Assembly (NCBI GenBank): GCA_900545525.1
Contig: UQZX01000011.1
Coordinates: 1-64,000, forward strand
DNA from: an uncultured Prevotella sp.
Lineage (GTDB): Bacteria > Bacteroidota > Bacteroidia > Bacteroidales > Bacteroidaceae
DNA: 64,000 nucleotides
Reading direction: 5' to 3'
A program made the translations under genes and the position numbers. Shown here piece by piece: positions 22,049 through 30,961 of the stretch (position 1 is the first letter of the stretch; each line of letters begins with the position of its first letter). Under the pieces are notes generated by a model. It did not search any database. It saw only the letters and a list, made by a program, of their open reading frames with translations, and had not been told where the DNA came from.

Positions 22049-24553
22049 ATGAGAAATACAATGAAAGCAGCCACGTTAGAGAGCAAGTTTCCCCTGCTCT
22101 CGGTGGAACACGATGTAATCGTGAGCAAGGACGCCGATATTACGGTAGGGTTTCGGGTGGAGCTGCCCGAACTCTATACCGTGACCTCGGCGGAATATGA
22201 AGCCATACACGGTTCGTGGGTCAAGGCGATAAAGGTGCTGCCGGACTATTCCGTCGTCCACAAGCAGGATATTTTTATCAAAGAGAGCTATGAGCCGCAA
22301 ATGGATGGCGATACGAGTTTCCTGTCCCGCAGTTTTGAACGGCACTTCAACGAGCGCCCCTACCTGAACCATTACTGCTACCTGTTCCTCACGAAAACGA
22401 CCAAGGAACGCAGCCGCACCCAAAGCAATTTCAACACGCTTTGCCGGGGTTTCATCATCCCCAAGGAGATGAAGGACAAGGAAGCGGCAACGAAGTTTTT
22501 GGAAGCGGTCGGGCAGTTCGAGAGTATCATCAACGAGAGCGGGTTTATCCGCTTGAAACGGCTGACCAACGACGAGATTGTCGGGACGGATAAGGAGGCG
22601 GGTATCGTGGAGAAATATTTCTCCCTCTCCCAAACTGATACCACCACCCTCAAAGACGTCGCCATCGGAGCCGATGAGATGAAAATCGGCGATAACTACC
22701 TCTGCCTGCATACCCTGTCGGACGCGGAGGATCTGCCCGGTCGTGTCGCTACCGATATGCGGTACGAGAAACTATCGACGGACAGGTCGGACTGCCGTTT
22801 GTCGTTTGCCGCTCCCATCGGGTTGATGTTGCCGTGTAACCATATCTTCAACCAGTACGTGTTTATCGACGACTCGGCGGCGAACCTGCAAAAGTTTGAG
22901 AAGGCAGCCAAGAATATGCACTCCCTCTCGAAGTACAGCCGTTCCAACCAAATCAACAAAGAATGGATTGACGAGTACCTGAACGAAGCCCACAGTTTTG
23001 GGCTGACATCGGTGCGTTGCCATTGCAACGTGATGGCATGGAGCGATGACAAGGAGGAGCTAAAGCACATCAAAAACGAGGTGGGCAGCCAGTTGGCTCT
23101 TATGGAGTGTAAGCCCCGACACAATACCGTGGATACGCCAACCCTGTTTTGGGCGGGCATTCCCGGCAATGCGGCGGACTTTCCGGCGGAGGAGTCGTTT
23201 TACACCTTTATCGAACAGGCGGTTTGCTTCTTCTCGGAGGAGACGAACTATAAAAATTCACCGTCACCCTTCGGCATCAAGATGGTGGACAGGCTGACAG
23301 GTAAACCGCTGCATCTGGATATTTCCGACCTGCCGATGAAAAAGGGAATCATCACGAACCGAAACAAGTTTGTTTTGGGACCCTCCGGTAGTGGAAAGTC
23401 CTTTTTTATGAACCACATGGTACGTCAATACTATGAGCAGGGCACGCACGTGGTGCTGGTAGATACGGGTAACTCCTATCAGGGGCTTTGCGAGATGATA
23501 AACAAAAAGACAAAAGGGGAAGATGGAATTTATTTTACGTATACCGAAGATAAGCCTATCAGCTTCAACCCGTTCTACACCGATGACTACCTGTTTGACG
23601 TGGAGAAAAAGGACAGTATCAAAACCCTGCTGCTGACACTTTGGAAGAGTGAGGACGACAAGATTTCCAAAACAGAATCGGGTGAGCTGGGGAGCGCGGT
23701 AACGGCATATATTGAAAAGATACAAGCCGACCGGAACATCACCCCCAACTTCAACACCTTCTACGAGTTCATGCGTGACGAGTATCGGGAGGGATTGGAG
23801 CGTAGGGATATTAAGGTAAGCCGTGAGGATTTCAATATCGACAATTTCTTGACGACACTTCGCCAGTATTATAAAGGCGGGCATTTTGATTTCCTGCTCA
23901 ACTCCGATAAGAATATCGATCTGCTCAGTAAGCGGTTTATTGTATTCGAGATTGATGCTATCAAGGAGAATAAGGAACTTTTTCCGGTGGTTACTATCAT
24001 TATCATGGAGGCTTTTATCAATAAAATGAGGAGGTTAAAGGGCATCCGCAAACAAATTATCGTGGAGGAGGCTTGGAAAGCGTTATCGTCGGCGAGCATG
24101 AGCGAGTACCTGAAATATCTTTATAAAACGGTTCGTAAATATTTCGGTGAAGCAATTGTGGTTACACAAGAGGTGGACGATATTATCTCATCGCCCATTG
24201 TCAAAGAGGCTATCATCAATAACTCCGACTGCAAAATCCTGTTAGACCAACGCAAGTACATGAACAAGTTCGACGCGATTCAAGCCCTGCTGGGATTGAC
24301 GGACAAAGAACGTGGGCAGATACTCTCCATCAACATGGCGAACAATCCGAGCCGATTGTACAAGGAGGTTTGGATTGGGCTGGGTGGAACACAGTCAGCC
24401 GTCTATGCCACAGAAGTTTCAACGGAAGAATATTTGACGTTCACGACAGAGGAAACGGAAAAGATGGAAGTAATGGCACTTGCTGAAAAGATGGGTGGCA
24501 ATATTGAGATGGCGATTAAACAAATCGCTGATAAAAAACGAAGTAAAACTTAA
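22049..24553 (+). CDS. traG: TraG, VirB4-type conjugation ATPase
   Basis: The protein has 834 residues. The N-terminal half is the VirB4/TraC-like domain. Walker A is VLGPSGSGKSFFMNHMV (about residues 444-460) and the Walker B region is KQIIVEEAWKALSS (about 669-682). A QxxxD-type segment, TQEVDDIISS, is also present. It powers assembly of the pilus/channel at the inner membrane. Length and motifs are normal. traF ends 24 bases upstream. Confidence 0.92.
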   Translation: MRNTMKAATLESKFPLLSVEHDVIVSKDADITVGFRVELPELYTVTSAEYEAIHGSWVKAIKVLPDYSVVHKQDIFIKESYEPQMDGDTSFLSRSFERHFNERPYLNHYCYLFLTKTTKERSRTQSNFNTLCRGFIIPKEMKDKEAATKFLEAVGQFESIINESGFIRLKRLTNDEIVGTDKEAGIVEKYFSLSQTDTTTLKDVAIGADEMKIGDNYLCLHTLSDAEDLPGRVATDMRYEKLSTDRSDCRLSFAAPIGLMLPCNHIFNQYVFIDDSAANLQKFEKAAKNMHSLSKYSRSNQINKEWIDEYLNEAHSFGLTSVRCHCNVMAWSDDKEELKHIKNEVGSQLALMECKPRHNTVDTPTLFWAGIPGNAADFPAEESFYTFIEQAVCFFSEETNYKNSPSPFGIKMVDRLTGKPLHLDISDLPMKKGIITNRNKFVLGPSGSGKSFFMNHMVRQYYEQGTHVVLVDTGNSYQGLCEMINKKTKGEDGIYFTYTEDKPISFNPFYTDDYLFDVEKKDSIKTLLLTLWKSEDDKISKTESGELGSAVTAYIEKIQADRNITPNFNTFYEFMRDEYREGLERRDIKVSREDFNIDNFLTTLRQYYKGGHFDFLLNSDKNIDLLSKRFIVFEIDAIKENKELFPVVTIIIMEAFINKMRRLKGIRKQIIVEEAWKALSSASMSEYLKYLYKTVRKYFGEAIVVTQEVDDIISSPIVKEAIINNSDCKILLDQRKYMNKFDAIQALLGLTDKERGQILSINMANNPSRLYKEVWIGLGGTQSAVYATEVSTEEYLTFTTEETEKMEVMALAEKMGGNIEMAIKQIADKKRSKT

Positions 24554-24565
24554 ATAATCAACAAC

Positions 24566-24931
24566 ATGACGACCATTTCAAAGAGCCGACTATTAAAGTT
24601 GGCGAAATATACCCTTGCCCTGACCTCCCTTTTCCTCTCCGCTTGCGGGGAGGTGAAGGAGGCAGACCTTGACAGGCTGTGTGGAAATTGGGTAAGCGTG
24701 GGGCGTAAACCCGACGTGCTGATTTTCAAAGAGAGTGAGCAGTATAAAGTAACCGTGTTTAGAAAAACAGGCATCACCCGCAAGGTGAAGCCGGAAACCT
24801 ACCTGATTGTGGAGGAGAGCGGCAACCTGTTTATCAACACAGGCTTTCGGATTGACATCGCCTACAACGAGGCGACCGATGTGCTGACCTTCTCGCCGAA
24901 CGGGGATTATACACGGGTAAGTGAAAAATAG
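24566..24931 (+). CDS. DUF3876 lipoprotein
   Basis: The protein has 121 residues. An N-terminal lipoprotein signal has lipobox LSAC (about residues 25-28). A small beta domain follows (LCGNWVSVGRKPDVLIFKE; NLFINTGFRIDIAYNEATD). DUF3876 lipoproteins occupy this place between traG and traI in related elements. A periplasmic or outer-membrane accessory role is likely but unproven. Confidence 0.75.
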   Translation: MTTISKSRLLKLAKYTLALTSLFLSACGEVKEADLDRLCGNWVSVGRKPDVLIFKESEQYKVTVFRKTGITRKVKPETYLIVEESGNLFINTGFRIDIAYNEATDVLTFSPNGDYTRVSEK

Positions 24932-24937
24932 TAGTAA

Positions 24938-24957
24938 CCACTAAAAATCCAAAGTAA
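24938..24957 (+). promoter_or_regulatory. Recurrent initiation-region motif before traI
   Basis: CCACTAAAAATCCAAAGTAA, then one base, then the traI ATG. Same layout as before traN and mobA. Confidence 0.7.
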
Positions 24958-24958
24958 C

Positions 24959-25585
24959 ATGAAACGATTTTTAATCATGGTAGTGGCGATGGCAGCCATC
25001 GCTCTACCCTCACAAGCGCAGTGGGTGACATTTGACCCCTCGAACCTCGCGCAGAGTATTATCAATGCGACAAAGAACATCGTGCAAACCTCCTCGACGG
25101 CTTCCAATATGATAAATAATTTTAAGGAGACCGTAAAGATTTACGAGCAGGGAAAAAAGTATTATGACGCGTTAAAGTCTGTAAATAACTTAGTTAAAGA
25201 TGCCCGCAAGGTGCAGCAGACTATCCTGATGGTGGGCGAAATATCCGACATCTACGTGAATAATTTCCAACGAATGATGCGGGATAAGAACTACACGGTA
25301 GAGGAACTCGGAGCCATTGCCTTCGGTTACACCAAACTACTCGAAGAGAGTGCCGGACTGCTGAATGAACTCAAAGGGATTGTCAATGTAAGCGGTCTTT
25401 CGATGAGCGACAAGGAACGGATGGACTTGATTAACGGTATCTACGTGAATGTAAAGGATTACCGAAATCTGGTGAATTACTACACCAACAAGAACATCGC
25501 CGTGAGCTACCTCCGTTCCAAGAAAACAGGCGATACAGACCGTGTGATGGCTCTCTACGGCAATGCTAACGACAGATATTGGTAA
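24959..25585 (+). CDS. traI: TraI (DUF4141), VirB5-like
   Basis: The protein has 208 residues. A clear signal peptide (MKRFLIMVVAMAAIALPSQA) precedes a helical mature protein with long amphipathic stretches (SSTASNMINNFKETVKIYEQGKKYYDALK). It matches DUF4141, the VirB5/TraI class of periplasmic conjugation proteins, which contribute to pilus assembly. It lies directly before traJ. Confidence 0.87.
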   Translation: MKRFLIMVVAMAAIALPSQAQWVTFDPSNLAQSIINATKNIVQTSSTASNMINNFKETVKIYEQGKKYYDALKSVNNLVKDARKVQQTILMVGEISDIYVNNFQRMMRDKNYTVEELGAIAFGYTKLLEESAGLLNELKGIVNVSGLSMSDKERMDLINGIYVNVKDYRNLVNYYTNKNIAVSYLRSKKTGDTDRVMALYGNANDRYW

Positions 25586-25588
25586 GCG

Positions 25589-26620
25589 ATGGTATTAGCG
25601 GCAGTAGAATTTGAGAACCTGCATCAGATACTTCAAAATCTGTATGTGGAAATGATGCCCCTCTGCTCGAATATGGCAGGGGTGGCAAAGGGGATAGCGG
25701 GACTGGGAGCGTTGTTCTACGTGGCGGTGCGGGTGTGGCAATCACTCGCGCGAGCCGAACCCATCGACGTGTACCCGATGCTCCGTCCCTTTGCCATCGG
25801 CTTGTGCATTATGTTTTTCCCCACCATTGTATTGGGCACGGTGAACGGGATATTAAGTCCCATTGTCAGGGGCACGCACCAGATGCTGGAAACGCAGACT
25901 TTCGATATGAACAAGTATCGGGAGCAGAAAGATAAATTGGAGTACGAAGCGATGCTGAGGAATCCCGAAACGGCATACCTCGCCAGCAACGAGGAGTTTG
26001 ACAAGCGGATTGAGGAGCTGGGATTTTCGCCGGGGGATATGGTAACAATGACCGGAATGTACATTGAGCGTGGAATGTATAACATGAAAAAGTCCATACG
26101 GGATTTTTTCAGGGAGATACTGGAACTGCTGTTCGCCGCCGCTGCCCTGCTCATCGACACGATACGGACATTCTTTCTCATCGTCCTTGCCATCCTCGGC
26201 CCGATTGCTTTTGCCATATCGGTCTGGGATGGGTTTCAGAGCACGATGAGCCAGTGGTTCACCCGGTACATATCTGTTTACTTGTGGCTACCCGTATCGG
26301 ATTTGTTCAGTTCCATTCTTGCCAAGATCCAAGTTTTGATGCTTCAGAACGACATCACGGAGATGGAGAATAATCCCACCTTTTCACCCGACGCGAGCAA
26401 CGGGGTTTATCTGGTATTTATGATAATCGGCATCATCGGTTATTTTACTATACCGACGGTTGCGGGTTGGATAATACAGGCTGGCGGAGCCGGAAACTAT
26501 GGCAAGAACGTGAACAATGCGGCTTCTTATGCAGGTGGTAAGGTTGCCGGAGTATCGGGTGCGGCGACAGGTGCAGCAGCCGGAAATGTAGCCGGACGAC
26601 TGATGAATAAAGGCAAATAA
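25589..26620 (+). CDS. traJ: TraJ, VirB6-like membrane protein
   Basis: The protein has 343 residues. About six membrane helices are visible (for example GIAGLGALFYVAVRVWQSL, FFLIVLAILGPIAFAISVW, GVYLVFMIIGIIGYFTIPT). A Gly/Ala-rich C-terminus follows (GKVAGVSGAATGAAAGNVAG). This is the VirB6-like channel component of Bacteroidales transfer systems. traI ends three bases upstream. Confidence 0.9.
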   Translation: MVLAAVEFENLHQILQNLYVEMMPLCSNMAGVAKGIAGLGALFYVAVRVWQSLARAEPIDVYPMLRPFAIGLCIMFFPTIVLGTVNGILSPIVRGTHQMLETQTFDMNKYREQKDKLEYEAMLRNPETAYLASNEEFDKRIEELGFSPGDMVTMTGMYIERGMYNMKKSIRDFFREILELLFAAAALLIDTIRTFFLIVLAILGPIAFAISVWDGFQSTMSQWFTRYISVYLWLPVSDLFSSILAKIQVLMLQNDITEMENNPTFSPDASNGVYLVFMIIGIIGYFTIPTVAGWIIQAGGAGNYGKNVNNAASYAGGKVAGVSGAATGAAAGNVAGRLMNKGK

Positions 26621-26640
26621 ATTATTAAAACAATAGAACA

Positions 26641-27264
26641 ATGGAATTTAAATCATTAAAAAACATCGAAACGAGCTTCAGGCAGATACGCCTGTTCGGA
26701 ATTGTCTTTGTCTGCTTGTGCGGGGCAATCGTGGGCTACTCCGTTTGGAGTTCCTACTCCTTTGCCGAGGCACAACGACAGAAAATATACGTGCTGGACG
26801 GCGGTAAGTCCTTGATGCTCGCTCTCTCGCAAGATTTGGCACAGAACCGTCCGGTGGAGGCACGGGAGCACGTGAAGCGGTTTCACGAACTCTTTTTTAC
26901 CCTCTCGCCGGATAAAACCGCCATTGAAAGCAATATCAAACGAGCCTTTCAGCTTGCCGATAAGAGTGCGTTCAATTACTACACCGACTTTGCGGAAAAG
27001 GGGTATTACAACCGTATCATCAGCGGCAACATCAATCAGGTGGTGCAGGTGGATAGCGTGTCGTGCAATTTCGACACCTATCCCTACAAGGTAAACACCT
27101 ACGCCCGACAAATGATTATCCGTGAGAGCAACGTGACGGAACGCAGTCTGGTAACAAGGTGCAGCCTGCTCAACTCGGTGCGTTCGGATAATAATCCGCA
27201 CGGGTTTATTATCGAAGCCTTTGAGATAGTGGAGAACAGGGATATTAAAGTACAGAAGCGATGA
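26641..27264 (+). CDS. traK: TraK, VirB8-like protein
   Basis: The protein has 207 residues. One N-terminal membrane helix (LFGIVFVCLCGAIVGYSVWS) is followed by a periplasmic domain with SLVTRCSLLNSVRSDNNPHGFIIEAFEIVEN near its end, as in TraK of CTnDOT-type elements. It probably bridges inner and outer membrane parts of the channel. The stop overlaps traL in an ATGA. Confidence 0.9.
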   Translation: MEFKSLKNIETSFRQIRLFGIVFVCLCGAIVGYSVWSSYSFAEAQRQKIYVLDGGKSLMLALSQDLAQNRPVEAREHVKRFHELFFTLSPDKTAIESNIKRAFQLADKSAFNYYTDFAEKGYYNRIISGNINQVVQVDSVSCNFDTYPYKVNTYARQMIIRESNVTERSLVTRCSLLNSVRSDNNPHGFIIEAFEIVENRDIKVQKR

Positions 27265-27539
27265 TACGGGAATACATGGTAAAAATAGAGGATTGGGTGG
27301 ATGACCATCTCCGCCGCCTGTGCGGACGTATCACGCCTGAAAAACGATTGATCGTGTTGCTCACTATGTTTCTGTTGTTCGGCATCGCTTCGGTTTACAT
27401 CTTCGTTTCGGCGATTTACACCATCGGTAAGAATGAAGGACGGCAGATAGAGATAGAACACATGCAGATGCTCGAATTACAGAAGAGAGACAGTATTAAC
27501 CAATTAAAAATCTACGATAATGGAGGAGAACAAGATTGA
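27261..27539 (+). CDS. traL: TraL (DUF3989)
   Basis: The protein has 92 residues. One membrane helix (LIVLLTMFLLFGIASVYIFV, about residues 31-50) is flanked by charged segments. It has the small DUF3989 layout found between TraK and TraM. It is translationally coupled to traK and overlaps traM by 20 bases. Confidence 0.85.
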   Translation: MIREYMVKIEDWVDDHLRRLCGRITPEKRLIVLLTMFLLFGIASVYIFVSAIYTIGKNEGRQIEIEHMQMLELQKRDSINQLKIYDNGGEQD

Positions 27540-28851
27540 GGAGAAGGTTCGCCATGAACCGGACAAACCGAAAAAGGAGCTGACAGAGGAGCAGCGTCAG
27601 AAACATAAAAAGTTCATCATCTACCCGCTCATGTTTATCGTGTTCGGCGTGGCGATGTGGCTGATTTTCGCCCCGTCACAGCAAGAACAGGCACAGGAAC
27701 AGAAGGGATTCAACACCGATGTGCCGGCTCCTACAAACGGGAAACTGACAGACGACAAGCAAACGGCGTATGAGCAGGAACGGATGGAGCAGAAACAGAG
27801 CGAACGCCAACGGCAGATGCAGGATTTGGCGTCTATGTTTGGCGATGAGGAGGAAGAGCCACTTTATGACGAGCCGAAACAGACCCATGGGGGTGGCGGT
27901 GGAAGCAGCCGTCCGAAAGAGACCATCTACGCCTCCGCCAATGCTTATAAAGACATCAACCGTACGCTGGGTAATTTCTACGAAACGCCGAAGGAAGACC
28001 CCGAAAAGGAGGAGATGCGAAAAGAGATAGAGGAACTTCGGGAGATGGCGTACAACAAGCAGACAGAAAAAGATGTGGCAGCCGAACAGTTGGCATTGCT
28101 TGAAAAGTCCTACGAGTTGGCGGCGAAGTATATGCCGCAGGGACAACCACAAGGGTCGCCAATGGGAGAACAGCAGCAGCCAATCCTTACAGGGGACCAA
28201 GCTCCCGAAACGGTTAAGAACGGCAAGGTGGTGATTAATCCCGTGGGGCAGGTTACCACTCCGGTAGTTACCACCCTTTCGCAACCGATGAGCGATTCTG
28301 TGTTCATTGCCGAATACTCCAAAGAGCGGAATATGGGATTTTATACAGCAGTTGGCACAGAGAATAAAGCGGATAAAAACACCATCCGGGCGTGTATTCA
28401 TGGCAACCAGACCATCACCGATGGGCAGGCAGTGCGAATGCGGTTGTTGGAACCGATGCGTGCCGGAACAACCGTTATTCCCCGCAACGCCCTTATTACG
28501 GGAATGGGCAAAGTGCAAGGCGACAGGCTCGGCATCGACATCACCTCGTTGGAGTACGCGGAAACAATTATTCCCGTGGAACTGACGGTTATCGACACCG
28601 ATGGGCAGGAAGGTATTTTCATTCCCGGTTCCATTGAGTTGAACGCCGTCAAAGAGGTTGCCGCCAATATGGGGGCAAGTCTGGGAACAAGCGTTTCGAT
28701 AACCAATCAGGGGGCGGGCGACCAATTGCTGGCGGAACTCGGCAAAGGGGCGATACAGGGTGCTTCGCAATACATCTCCAAGAAGATGAAAGTTGTAAAA
28801 GTACATCTCAAAGCCGGATATAACCTGATGCTATATCAAGATAAAAATTAA
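27520..28851 (+). CDS. traM: TraM, VirB10-like protein
   Basis: The protein has 443 residues. It has a short cytoplasmic part, one membrane helix (FIIYPLMFIVFGVAMWLIF, about 31-49), a long Gln/Glu/Pro-rich periplasmic stalk, and a C-terminal beta domain (MRLLEPMRAGTTVIPRNALI; MKVVKVHLKAGYNLMLYQD). This is the VirB10-like energy-transducing part of the channel core. Length is typical. Confidence 0.9.
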   Translation: MEENKIEEKVRHEPDKPKKELTEEQRQKHKKFIIYPLMFIVFGVAMWLIFAPSQQEQAQEQKGFNTDVPAPTNGKLTDDKQTAYEQERMEQKQSERQRQMQDLASMFGDEEEEPLYDEPKQTHGGGGGSSRPKETIYASANAYKDINRTLGNFYETPKEDPEKEEMRKEIEELREMAYNKQTEKDVAAEQLALLEKSYELAAKYMPQGQPQGSPMGEQQQPILTGDQAPETVKNGKVVINPVGQVTTPVVTTLSQPMSDSVFIAEYSKERNMGFYTAVGTENKADKNTIRACIHGNQTITDGQAVRMRLLEPMRAGTTVIPRNALITGMGKVQGDRLGIDITSLEYAETIIPVELTVIDTDGQEGIFIPGSIELNAVKEVAANMGASLGTSVSITNQGAGDQLLAELGKGAIQGASQYISKKMKVVKVHLKAGYNLMLYQDKN

Positions 28852-28898
28852 ACAACAACTATTTATTATTAATTCGGAGTCGCCGTTGCGCGACCCCA

Positions 28899-28917
28899 CC
28901 ACTAAAATCCAAAGTAA
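28899..28917 (+). promoter_or_regulatory. Recurrent initiation-region motif before traN
   Basis: CCACTAAAATCCAAAGTAA, then one base, then the traN ATG at 28919. Confidence 0.7.
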
Positions 28918-28918
28918 A

Positions 28919-29833
28919 ATGAAAAAAGTATTTTTGATGATTGCCCTCGCCATGGGCTTTGTAGGTGCTAATGCACAGGAATCAACAGGCGACCTTTATC
29001 ATGGTCTGACCAAGAAGCTGACCTTTGACCGTATGATACCGCCACACGGTATCGAGGTCACGTATGATAAGACGACACATATTATCTTCCCGTCAGCGGT
29101 GAAGTATATGGATTTGGGCTCTCCGAACCTGATTGCAGGCAAGGCGGACGGTGCGGAAAATGTAATCCGGGTGAAAGCGACGGTGAAGAATTTCCGCACG
29201 GAAACCAACTTTTCGGTCATTACCGAGAGCGGCTCGTTCTACACGTTTAATGTGAAGTATGCCGATGAGCCGCTACTGCTGAACATTGAAATGAAGGACT
29301 TTATCCATGATGGAAGTGCGGTAAACCGTCCGAACAATGCTCTGGATGTTTACCTGACGGAGTTAGGTAGCGAGTCCCCAAAGCTGGTACACCTGATTAT
29401 GAAATCCATTCATAAGAACAACGACCGTGAGATTAAGCATATCGGAGCGAAGTCTTTTGGCATTCAGTACCTTTTGAGAGGATTGTACACGCATAACGGG
29501 CTATTGTATTTTCATACGCAGATTAAGAACTCGTCTAATGTCCCTTTCGATGTAGATTTTGTGACTTTCAAAATCGTAGATAAGAAAGTGGCAAAACGTA
29601 CCGCCATTCAAGAACAAATTATTTTCCCGCTTCGTGCCTACAACTACGCCACCCGTGTAGCTGGCAACAAAGATGAACGTACCGTGTTCACGATGGAAAA
29701 ATTTACCATTCCCGAAGATAAGCAACTTGTAGTGGAGCTTCACGAGAAAAGCGGTGGCAGACATCAGTCGTTCATCATCGAGAACGAGGACATCGTGCGT
29801 GCCAGAGTAATTAATGAACTGAAAGTGAAGTAA
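28919..29833 (+). CDS. traN: TraN, VirB9-like protein
   Basis: The protein has 304 residues from the ATG at 28919, which precedes the signal peptide (MKKVFLMIALAMGFVGANAQ) and follows the recurrent leader motif; the frame open from 28886 is longer but has no support. The mature protein is beta-rich (GIEVTYDKTTHIIFPSAVKY), as in TraN/VirB9-like outer-membrane-proximal proteins. It works with TraM and TraO in the core complex. Confidence 0.9.
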   Translation: MKKVFLMIALAMGFVGANAQESTGDLYHGLTKKLTFDRMIPPHGIEVTYDKTTHIIFPSAVKYMDLGSPNLIAGKADGAENVIRVKATVKNFRTETNFSVITESGSFYTFNVKYADEPLLLNIEMKDFIHDGSAVNRPNNALDVYLTELGSESPKLVHLIMKSIHKNNDREIKHIGAKSFGIQYLLRGLYTHNGLLYFHTQIKNSSNVPFDVDFVTFKIVDKKVAKRTAIQEQIIFPLRAYNYATRVAGNKDERTVFTMEKFTIPEDKQLVVELHEKSGGRHQSFIIENEDIVRARVINELKVK

Positions 29834-29834
29834 G

Positions 29835-30401
29835 ATGAAGAAGTATCTATTTATTGTTGTAGCGTTGCTTGCCCTGACCACGGGGCAGGCAAACGCCCAA
29901 CGCTACCTGCCGGGAATGCGTGGCGTGGAACTACGTGGTGGTTTTGTGGATGGGATTCAGAAGCCTGTGAATTATTATGCGGGTGTTGGGCTTTCAACTT
30001 ATACCAAGAACGGCAACCGATGGGTATTCGGGGCGGAGTATCTTTCTAAAGAATATGCCTATAAGAATATCAGTATTCCCAAAGCACAATTTACAGCAGA
30101 GGGTGGCTACTACTTCAAATTTCTGTCCGACCCTTCCAAAACCTTCTTTTTGAGTATCGGCGGATCTGCATTAGCCGGATACGAAACAAGTAACTGGGGC
30201 GACAAACTCTTACCGGACGGTGCAACCATCCGCAACAAGGATGCTTTTATCTATGGCGGAGCAGTCACGTTGGAACTCGAAACTTATCTATCTGACCGTG
30301 TGGTACTACTCATCAATGCACGAGAGCGGGTTCTGTGGGGCAGTAGTATTGGACACTTCCACACCCAATTCGGTGTAGGAATGAAATTTATAATCAATTA
30401 A
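29835..30401 (+). CDS. traO: TraO, outer-membrane transfer protein
   Basis: The protein has 188 residues. The signal peptide ends near TTGQANAQ. A beta-barrel-like mature domain follows (RYLPGMRGVELRGGFVDGI; KFFLSIGGSALAGYETSNW-like strands; GHFHTQFGVGMKFIIN at the end). This fits TraO of CTnDOT-type elements. It begins one base after the traN stop. Confidence 0.85.
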   Translation: MKKYLFIVVALLALTTGQANAQRYLPGMRGVELRGGFVDGIQKPVNYYAGVGLSTYTKNGNRWVFGAEYLSKEYAYKNISIPKAQFTAEGGYYFKFLSDPSKTFFLSIGGSALAGYETSNWGDKLLPDGATIRNKDAFIYGGAVTLELETYLSDRVVLLINARERVLWGSSIGHFHTQFGVGMKFIIN

Positions 30402-30409
30402 TTACAGCA

Positions 30410-30847
30410 ATGAAACAGAAATTTAAGTATATACTAATGATGTGTTGCACAATGGCAACAATCTTTTTGGCAACCGCCTGTAACGATGAGTTAGAGATAC
30501 AGCAAGGATATGATTTCACGGTGGAGACAATGCCTGTGCAGACGAAAATCGCCAAAGGTGAGACAGCAGAGATTCGCTGTACCCTCAATCGCTCAGGTCA
30601 CTTTGACGATGCGAAATACACAATTCGTTTTTTTCAACCTGACGGAGACGGCAAATTGGAAATGGACAACGGCACAATATTTCTACCCAACGACCGCTAT
30701 CCACTGACCAAAGAGGTGTTCCGCCTATACTACACCTCCAACAGTACCGACCAACAGAAAATTGATATTTATGTCGAAGATAATTTCGGCAAGATGGTAC
30801 AGTTGTCGGTTTCGTTCAATAATGATAGTAGCGAAGAAGAGGAATAA
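30410..30847 (+). CDS. traQ: TraQ (DUF3872) lipoprotein
   Basis: The protein has 145 residues. It has a lipoprotein-like signal (MATIFLATAC), a beta-sandwich domain (IQQGYDFTVETMPVQTKIAKGETAEIRCTL-like strands; YTIRFFQPDGDGKLEMDNG) and an acidic tail. It matches DUF3872, TraQ of CTnDOT-like elements. The usual traP primase gene between traO and traQ is absent. This is the last gene of the tra run before a terminator. Confidence 0.85.
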   Translation: MKQKFKYILMMCCTMATIFLATACNDELEIQQGYDFTVETMPVQTKIAKGETAEIRCTLNRSGHFDDAKYTIRFFQPDGDGKLEMDNGTIFLPNDRYPLTKEVFRLYYTSNSTDQQKIDIYVEDNFGKMVQLSVSFNNDSSEEEE

Positions 30848-30872
30848 ACTATTTTGAATGAATATGTTAAGA

Positions 30873-30905
30873 AACACTCAGCAAGTTTTTGTTGGGTGTT
30901 TTTTT
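30873..30905 (+). terminator. Terminator of the tra operon
   Basis: AACACTCAGCAA (30873-30884) pairs with 30889-30900, with two G-T wobbles, and is followed by a run of T. Confidence 0.8.
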
Positions 30906-30910
30906 GTGAG

Positions 30911-30918
30911 TAACTTTG
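30911..30918 (+). promoter_or_regulatory. -7 box of the DUF2971 gene
   Basis: TAACTTTG matches TAnnTTTG, directly after the tra terminator and 43 bases before the ATG at 30962. Confidence 0.55.
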
Positions 30919-30961
30919 CAAAACAGTTTCTAATAGTTATAACCTAATTATAGAAATAAAT

